This document shows, piece after piece, positions 34,567 through 40,025 of a stretch of 40,025 bases of DNA. The stretch is taken from assembly GCA_016219175.1 (NCBI GenBank), contig JACRCD010000007.1:1-40025 (forward strand), written 5' to 3'. A program made the position numbers and the translations under genes. The notes under the pieces are model-generated. The model ran no database searches, had not been told where the DNA came from, and worked only from the letters and a program-made list of their open reading frames with translations. Within the stretch, counting starts at the first letter, position 1. The number at the start of each line of letters is the position of its first letter. Source of the DNA: Deltaproteobacteria bacterium (GTDB lineage: Bacteria; Desulfobacterota; Desulfobulbia; Desulfobulbales; SURF-16).

Positions 34567-36333
34567 CTATCCTTTATTTCCCCGCGCACTGGCCTGGTGC
34601 GTATAAATTTTTGCGTAAAAATCATTGTTGGCAAAAAGAAAGTCATGATTGCCCCTGGCCGCGATGCGCCCCTGCTCCATGACCAGGATCTCTCCGGCGT
34701 CGGCAAGCGGCGCCACCCGGTGGGAGACCACGATACAGGTCCGTCCTTGCAGACAGGAGGCCATGGAGCGGATGATAGCCTGCTCGGTTTCCATATCCAC
34801 CGCGGAAAGGCCGTCATCGATGATGATGATGGGCCGGCCAAGCAGCAGGGCCCTGGCCAGGGCAATACGCTGGCGCTGTCCGCCGGAAAGCTTGACGCCC
34901 CGCTCTCCCACCCTGGTCTGGTATCCTTCCGGCAGACTCATGATCTCGTGGTGGATGGCGGCCGCCCTGGCTGCTTCTTCTATCTCCGCCATGGCGGCGT
35001 TGGCCCTCCCCATGGCGATATTGAACTGAATGGTTTCGGAAAAAAGCAGTATGTCCTGGGGCACATAGGCTATGGCGCCCCGTACGGCAGCCAGCGATAA
35101 CCCGTTTACGTCCCGGCCGTCGAGCAGAAACATGTTGTCCGCCACCGGATAGAGACGGGTCAGGATGTGACACAGCGTTGTCTTGCCCGAGCCGCTTCTG
35201 CCGACCACGCCCAGGATGCCCGGCTTGATTTCCAGGCTGATATCGTCAAGGGCCGGGGAGGTCTGGCCGGGGTAGCGGAAAGAGAGGTGACGAAGGGTAA
35301 TATGCCCCGCGACAGCCGGCGCGGTTGCCGCCTCGGGCCGGTCCTCCAGCACCGGCTTCTCCCGCAGAATCCGCTCCAGGCGCCCCAGGGAGGTGGCGCC
35401 GCGCTGGAAAAGATTCGCCACCCAGCCCAGGGCCATCATCGGCCAGGTGAGCATGAAAAGATAGGAAACAAAGGCGACAAAATCACCGACACTGATGATG
35501 CCCTGGATGGTCAGCCTGCCCCCGAAGAAAAGAACGAGCAGCAGGCAGCAGTTGGCGATCAATCCGGAAAAAGGGGAAAGAATACCCTGCACCATGGCGA
35601 GCTTGAGGTTGTTGCGGATATAATCCTCCCCCATGCGGCCAAAGAGCTCGGTCTGGGGTCCCTCCTGGGTATAGGCCTTGATAAGACCGATGGTGGAAAG
35701 GGTGCTGCGGGCAAATTCAGTAAGCTTTTCAAACTGCTCCTGCACCTTTTTGAAACGATTGTGCATGCGGGCGGAAAGCATCCTGGTGGAGATGACCAGC
35801 ACCGGCATGGGCGCCACGGCGATCAGGGTGAGCAGCGGATGGATATAGGCCATGAAGGCCAGGGCGGCAAGGGTCATGACCACGGCGTCCACCAGGGCAA
35901 TGAGCCCCATGCCGCTGGCCAGCTGGACCGCGGCGAGATCGTTGGTGGTGAGAGCCATCAATTCCCCGGCCGTGTGGCGCTGAAAAAAGATGCGGTCAAG
36001 GGTGAGCAGATGGGAGAGCAGCAGATCGCGCAGATCGCGCTCCAGAAAACGCGAAAAGCCGAGGATAAGATAGCGCCAGACAAAGCGGCAGACCGCGATG
36101 CCTGCGGCCAGCAGCAGAACCAGGGCCGCGTAGCGCAACAGGCCGGGACCGGTGGCCGTTCCCTGGCCAAGCTCATCAACCGCCCTTTTGATAATGCGGG
36201 GCGTCCAGAGCTGCAGGAAATCCACGGCCAGGAGCGCTGCCACCCCACCGGCCAGACGCAGCCCGTACCTCCTGAAATACGGCAGCAGCAGGGCAAGGGA
36301 TTGCAGGGAATAAGCCGGGGTGTTTTTCGTCAT
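34567..36333 (-). CDS. ABC exporter half-transporter, degenerate subunit (MdlA-like)
   Basis: A 588-residue half-transporter starting at ATG 36333. Six helices (about 15-315) precede an ATPase domain with Walker A G-R-S-G-S-G-K-T-T near 378 and signature L-S-G-G-Q. In Walker B the sequence is I-I-I-I-D506-D507, so aspartate replaces the catalytic glutamate. This is the usual mark of the inactive site in heterodimeric exporters, and the partner gene downstream keeps glutamate. The order and tight spacing support an obligate complex in the inner membrane. Confidence 0.92.
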   Translation of the reverse strand: MTKNTPAYSLQSLALLLPYFRRYGLRLAGGVAALLAVDFLQLWTPRIIKRAVDELGQGTATGPGLLRYAALVLLLAAGIAVCRFVWRYLILGFSRFLERDLRDLLLSHLLTLDRIFFQRHTAGELMALTTNDLAAVQLASGMGLIALVDAVVMTLAALAFMAYIHPLLTLIAVAPMPVLVISTRMLSARMHNRFKKVQEQFEKLTEFARSTLSTIGLIKAYTQEGPQTELFGRMGEDYIRNNLKLAMVQGILSPFSGLIANCCLLLVLFFGGRLTIQGIISVGDFVAFVSYLFMLTWPMMALGWVANLFQRGATSLGRLERILREKPVLEDRPEAATAPAVAGHITLRHLSFRYPGQTSPALDDISLEIKPGILGVVGRSGSGKTTLCHILTRLYPVADNMFLLDGRDVNGLSLAAVRGAIAYVPQDILLFSETIQFNIAMGRANAAMAEIEEAARAAAIHHEIMSLPEGYQTRVGERGVKLSGGQRQRIALARALLLGRPIIIIDDGLSAVDMETEQAIIRSMASCLQGRTCIVVSHRVAPLADAGEILVMEQGRIAARGNHDFLFANNDFYAKIYTHQASARGNKG

Positions 36334-36349
36334 GTCTTTTCCGGTGGAA

Positions 36350-37459
36350 TTACCCCTGCTGGGGCGGGCAGAGTCCCGAATGCCTCGGCAGGGTGATTGT
36401 TACGGTCGTCCCCTGCCCTTCCTCGCTCCGCAGGGAAAATACTCCGCCGGGATGTTCATCGACAATTCTTTTGGAGATGCTGAGACCGAGACCGGTCCCA
36501 TGTTCCTTGGTGGTAAAAAAAGGGGAGAATATCTTGCGCAGCAGCTTCTCGGGAATGCCGCCGCCGTCATCGGTTACCGTGACGAGAATCGTCTCGCCCC
36601 GCAGCTCGGAGAGCACGGAAACAGCGCCGTGGCCTTCGGGCAGGGCTTCGGCGCCGTTTTTCACCACATTCAGCATGACCTGTTTCAACTTGTCCCGGTC
36701 ACCCGTGATCATCTTGTGGCCCGGACCTGCCTGGCATTGAATGATAAGGGCGTCGTTTTTCATATTTTCCCTGGTCAGCGTGCATACCTCCCGCAGCAGT
36801 TCATCCATGTCGAAATCGGCGAGATTAAGCCGCCGCGGACGATACAGGTCCTTGAGTTCCGCCAGCAGGTTCTCCAGCCGCTCAACTTCACCAACAATCA
36901 CCTCAAGCTTGGCCTGCTCCTTTTCCCCGGAGATTTTCTTCAGCAGCTGCCGGGCAAAACCGCCGATCATAACCAGGGGATTCTTGATTTCGTGGCTGAT
37001 CTCGGCCACCATCTGGCCCAGGGCGGCCAGCCGTTCGGCCTGCACGATCTGGGCATGCAGCGCCTTGGTTTCGGTCAGTTCGCGCACGATACCGGTGAAG
37101 TAGCAGGCCCCGTCGACCACGGTCACGGAAAACGAAATGGAGGCGGGAAATGTCGCGCCGCCTTTGCGCATGGCCTGAAATTCGGTCTCATGGCCGATCA
37201 GCTTCGCCTTTTTGGTCCGCACATATTGGTCAACCGCCCGCTGATGCCCCTCGCGGCAGACCGGTCCCAGTATTTTCGCCAGGTTCTGGCCGACCACGTC
37301 CCGCCGGCAATAGCCGAACATCCGTTCCGCCGCCTTGTTGAAAAATATGACCGTGGAATCCTGATCAATGGTGACAAAGGCCTCGTTGGTGTTTTCCACG
37401 GCGCCCTTCAAGATGCTGATTTCCAGCAGGCCGTTCTGTTCGTCCGTCATTTTTTGCAT
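36350..37459 (-). CDS. PAS-domain histidine kinase
   Basis: A protein of about 369 residues when started at ATG 37459 (a frame to 37525 runs into a dispersed repeat and is rejected). A PAS domain (about 20-125) is followed by HisKA with I-S-H156-E-I-K-N-P-L, the phosphorylated histidine. The HATPase domain has an N-box V-V-K-N-G-A-E-A-L, D-D-G-G-G-I-P, and G-T-G-L-G-L. There is no membrane helix, so it is cytoplasmic. No response regulator is next to it. It lies directly upstream of the ABC exporter pair, 16 bases before the MdlA-like start, so it may share their transcript. Confidence 0.9.
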   Translation of the reverse strand: MQKMTDEQNGLLEISILKGAVENTNEAFVTIDQDSTVIFFNKAAERMFGYCRRDVVGQNLAKILGPVCREGHQRAVDQYVRTKKAKLIGHETEFQAMRKGGATFPASISFSVTVVDGACYFTGIVRELTETKALHAQIVQAERLAALGQMVAEISHEIKNPLVMIGGFARQLLKKISGEKEQAKLEVIVGEVERLENLLAELKDLYRPRRLNLADFDMDELLREVCTLTRENMKNDALIIQCQAGPGHKMITGDRDKLKQVMLNVVKNGAEALPEGHGAVSVLSELRGETILVTVTDDGGGIPEKLLRKIFSPFFTTKEHGTGLGLSISKRIVDEHPGGVFSLRSEEGQGTTVTITLPRHSGLCPPQQG

Positions 37460-37471
37460 GGGGTCTATTTT

Positions 37472-37578
37472 TGATGAACTCGTAAAAAGTATCTGGCTGG
37501 CTAGGCACAAAAGTTCGATATACAAGGCGCGGCGGGATCGGATTCATGCCCTTCAGGGTGCTTTTTGCGACGCCATCA
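37472..37578. repeat. 107-bp MITE-like element with 18-bp imperfect inverted ends
   Basis: The left end TGATGAACTCGTAAAAAG (37472-37489) matches the complement of the right end CTTTTTGCGACGCCATCA (37561-37578) at 14 of 18 positions. I recall units of this kind being dispersed in deltaproteobacteria. Its right end supplies the TGA stop codon of the second kinase gene. Confidence 0.5.
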
Positions 37579-39291
37579 TTTTTCCTGCAAGCGCTTTACC
37601 GGCGCGGGGAAGAGAAGATCCAGCCGCGTGCCGCCGCCGACCCTGCTTTTGACCCGGACAGACCCGCCATGGTCCTCCAGCACCTTCTTCACCAGGGCCA
37701 GACCCAGGCCTGTCCCCTTCCGCGGCCCCTTGGTGGTGAAAAAAGGCTCAAATATCATCTTCAGCTGCTCTTCCGGAATTCCTTCCCCGCTGTCCTCTAT
37801 GGTGACGGCCACAAACGATCGGCCGTCAACGGTTTCATCGGCTGTGCCGACATAAAGAGCGCCGCCGCCGGGCATGGCATCGATACCATTGCCGACCACA
37901 TTCATGATCACCTCCCGGACGTGACCTCTGTCGACAAAGACATGCGGCGCGGCCAGGCCGTATGACTTCGTAACCGTTATAGCCCGTTCCGCGCATAATA
38001 CCTCATACGATTGCAGAACTTCATCAAGCAGGACATGGATATCATGGTAGTCAGGAGCCAGGGGTACGCCTTCGGAAATAACCAGGACATTACTCAGTAT
38101 CTTTTCCAGCCGGGCCACTTCCGAGACAATGATATCCGCATACTCCTTTTCCTTGCTCGCCGCTTGCACGTTTTTATGCAGCCTCCTGGCAAAACCGCCC
38201 ACCGCGGTCAGGGGATTGCGGATCTCATGGGCGACGTTGGCGGTCAGACGGCCAAGGGCCGCCAGTTTCTCCTTCTGCACCAGCTGTTCCTGGAGCCTTG
38301 CTCTTTCCTCGGTGGCCTTATGGCGCTCAATGATGCCGGCCAGGGTATTGGCAATGGCCACGAGGAATTCCTCTTCCGACTCTTTGCGCTTATGGCCTTC
38401 CTTGACAAAGACGTTGACCAGCCCGAGTGTCGCCGCCCCGGCGATAATCGGGATACAGTAGTGGCCATGGGGAAAAGGCAGGGCGTCGTTGCCCTCATGC
38501 CCCTCTTCGCGGCAATTGCTGAAAACAACCTGGCCGGTCAGCACGGCCTTGCCGCACAGACATTTACTCTGACCCAGGGAAATGCGCAGACAGGGGGGCC
38601 GGTCGGCGGGCGCAAACCCCCGGACCGCCCTCATCACCAGATCACCGGACCCTTCCTCGACCAGACAGATCCCCCCCTTGGCCTGCAGGGAAAGGTGGGG
38701 AATGGTCAAGGTGAGGTCAAGGATGCGGTCAAGCTGCTCATCCAGGGACAGCGGTTCCAGGGCGATCTTCAGCACCGAACTTGTTACTCTCTGGATATGA
38801 TAATTGTGCTCCAGCTTTTCCTCGGTCTGTTTCCGTTCCGTTATGTCCCGGACCGAGGCCGCGGCCACCAGCTCGCCATCCATCTTCAGGCTGCTGAGAC
38901 TGATGTCAACCGGGATTTCCGAGCCGTCCTTGCGCAGCCCGTAAATTTCATAGATAAGGCCCATGGGCCGGGCCTGGGGATTGGTGAAGTAGCGGTCCAG
39001 CAGGTTCCGGTGTTTTTCCCGGAAACGCACCGGGATCAGCGCTTCCAGATCCTGCCCGGCAAGCTCGCCGGCGGGAAACCCGAACATCTCCTCAAGCTGG
39101 GCGTTGACAAGAACGATGGTGCCTCCCCGGTTGACAAACACCATGGCGTCCGGCGCTGTTTCAAACAGCCGTTCATACTCTTCCTTGCTCTTCCGCAGAG
39201 CCTTGCGGCATTTCTCCAGATCCCGCAGAGAAGCCCGCATCTCCGCAAGTTCCTGCTCAAGCTGTTTTCCGGTGATGGAATTTTCTAGCAT
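37576..39291 (-). CDS. PAS-GAF histidine kinase
   Basis: A 571-residue protein using ATG 39291, 16 bases after the rhodanese gene's stop; a frame to 39354 would overlap that gene. PAS (about 40-155), GAF (about 175-320, with K-C244-L-C246-G), then HisKA with V-A-H355-E-I-R-N-P-L and HATPase with N-box V-V-G-N-G-I-D-A-M, E-D-S-G-E-G-I-P and G-T-G-L-G-L. The GAF belongs to the same subtype as that of the GGDEF-EAL protein at 30 kb. No membrane segment is seen. The last codons and stop come from a dispersed repeat, so the native C terminus may have been altered. No response regulator adjoins. Confidence 0.9.
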   Translation of the reverse strand: MLENSITGKQLEQELAEMRASLRDLEKCRKALRKSKEEYERLFETAPDAMVFVNRGGTIVLVNAQLEEMFGFPAGELAGQDLEALIPVRFREKHRNLLDRYFTNPQARPMGLIYEIYGLRKDGSEIPVDISLSSLKMDGELVAAASVRDITERKQTEEKLEHNYHIQRVTSSVLKIALEPLSLDEQLDRILDLTLTIPHLSLQAKGGICLVEEGSGDLVMRAVRGFAPADRPPCLRISLGQSKCLCGKAVLTGQVVFSNCREEGHEGNDALPFPHGHYCIPIIAGAATLGLVNVFVKEGHKRKESEEEFLVAIANTLAGIIERHKATEERARLQEQLVQKEKLAALGRLTANVAHEIRNPLTAVGGFARRLHKNVQAASKEKEYADIIVSEVARLEKILSNVLVISEGVPLAPDYHDIHVLLDEVLQSYEVLCAERAITVTKSYGLAAPHVFVDRGHVREVIMNVVGNGIDAMPGGGALYVGTADETVDGRSFVAVTIEDSGEGIPEEQLKMIFEPFFTTKGPRKGTGLGLALVKKVLEDHGGSVRVKSRVGGGTRLDLLFPAPVKRLQEK

Positions 39292-39307
39292 CTCTTTATA
39301 ACCGCGG

Positions 39308-40025
39308 CTAGGATTTAATGATTTCGCAGTCACACGCGGGATCGCTGATGTCAAGGAAGAGGTACTTGGCGTTGTAGCCGTGATTGATCAGTTCTTTGTA
39401 GGCCTGGTCAGCCCTGGTCCCCGTGCTGCAGTGCAGATAGATTTTTTTATCCTTGGGAATTTCGCTCAACCGGTCGGCAATTTCCTCCAGAGGGATATTG
39501 ATGGCGTTGCGGAACATCCCCAGCTCCGTCACCTCCTGTCTGGTCCGGGCATCGATAATAACTGCCTCCCTGTCCTCGCCGGCAGCGGCTTTGCGGAACT
39601 CCTCCAGTGAGACTTCCCCCTTGCCCAATATACGCTGCCAGAAAATTTCGTTGGAGATGCCCCGTCCGCTGACAATTTCGCCGCCTGCCTTGACCCAGCC
39701 GTCATAACCGCCTTCGACCAGGGAAACATGTTTAAATCCGGAGTCACGGAACTCCTTGAAGGCCTCCAGCGCCTCTTCGTCGCCATAGAGGACGATAGGC
39801 GCTTTGCGCGGGATGTCATCAATGCGGCCCTCCAGTCTTTTAAAGGGTATGTTGACCGCGCGTTTGATCCTGCCATGCACCACCTCGTCACTGAACCGGG
39901 TGTCAATGAGGATGATGTTGCCGTTTTTGACAAACTCGTGGGAGGAGTAATTCGGCAAATCAGCTTTCACCCAGGCGGGTTCCCCGTCCAGATAAACGCG
40001 GACATTGTTGTAGCCCATTTTTTTC
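39308..40025 (-). CDS. Multi-rhodanese-domain protein, N terminus beyond the window
   Basis: The frame is open to the window's right edge (K-K-M-G-Y...), so the true start lies beyond it. Visible are the end of one rhodanese domain (M-G-Y-N-N-V-R-V-Y-L-D-G-E-P-A-W), a second whole domain (about residues 25-115), and a third (about 135-225). The third has an active-site C-S-T-G-T-R-A loop, so it should carry persulfide sulfur. The second has Y-G-D-E-E-A-L at that place and lacks the cysteine, so it is catalytically inactive. The kinase gene follows after 16 bases, so the two are probably co-transcribed. Confidence 0.88.
   Translation of the reverse strand, partial: KKMGYNNVRVYLDGEPAWVKADLPNYSSHEFVKNGNIILIDTRFSDEVVHGRIKRAVNIPFKRLEGRIDDIPRKAPIVLYGDEEALEAFKEFRDSGFKHVSLVEGGYDGWVKAGGEIVSGRGISNEIFWQRILGKGEVSLEEFRKAAAGEDREAVIIDARTRQEVTELGMFRNAINIPLEEIADRLSEIPKDKKIYLHCSTGTRADQAYKELINHGYNAKYLFLDISDPACDCEIIKS

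Noticed and set aside
1-40025. CRISPR array
   Set aside because: No regularly spaced repeat-spacer series was seen on either strand.

Overview
The window looks like a chromosomal segment of a GC-rich, Gram-negative, probably anaerobic deltaproteobacterium (Desulfobacterota; a Desulfobulbales-like relative is my best guess). This rests on family content: a DUF6178 protein, an Mla/MCE lipid-transport operon with a STAS-fused permease, several multidomain c-di-GMP and histidine-kinase sensors, a multi-rhodanese protein, and the style of the dispersed palindromic repeats. It is inference; no marker gene such as rRNA is present.

Layout. 1-3.1 kb is an accessory zone: the 3' end of an IS1595-type transposase abutting a 5'-truncated Abi_2/HEPN gene, a DUF3592-like membrane protein, and a small zinc-ribbon gene whose stop codon lies inside an attC-like recombination site, so it looks like an integron cassette. 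3.1-6.9 kb holds a SNF2 helicase / SWIM zinc-finger pair. 7.2-17.5 kb holds a truncated AAA ATPase, a hemerythrin-gene fragment, a giant cyclic beta-1,2-glucan synthase (NdvB type, about 2,900 aa) and a full hemerythrin-like gene. Between the last two, on the opposite strand, is a compact structured RNA that I think resembles a HEARO/IscB omega-RNA with no IscB gene beside it. 18-20.7 kb is a PhnD-sensor/GAF/HD-GYP protein. 20.9-24.3 kb holds an EamA transporter, a DUF6178 protein and an RluA-type pseudouridine synthase.

24.3-29.7 kb is a leftward Mla-type operon (permease, ATPase, MCE protein, lipoprotein) interrupted by about 1.7 kb carrying an AlbA_2/Schlafen-like ATPase gene. The insertion is flanked by a 78-bp direct repeat that leaves both broken neighbours complete. 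30.1-32.7 kb is a GAF-PAS-GGDEF-EAL protein behind a promoter overlapped by a good Fur-box match. 32.7-36.3 kb is a heterodimeric ABC exporter. 36.4-40 kb is a leftward set: a multi-rhodanese protein running off the window edge and two PAS histidine kinases without response regulators.

How the genes fit together: glucan synthesis, phospholipid transport and ABC export all concern the cell envelope, and the two c-di-GMP proteins and two kinases are environmental sensors. Two regions (ndvB and the AlbA_2 gene) are bracketed by direct duplications of a neighbouring gene end, so acquisition with local duplication is a recurring theme here.
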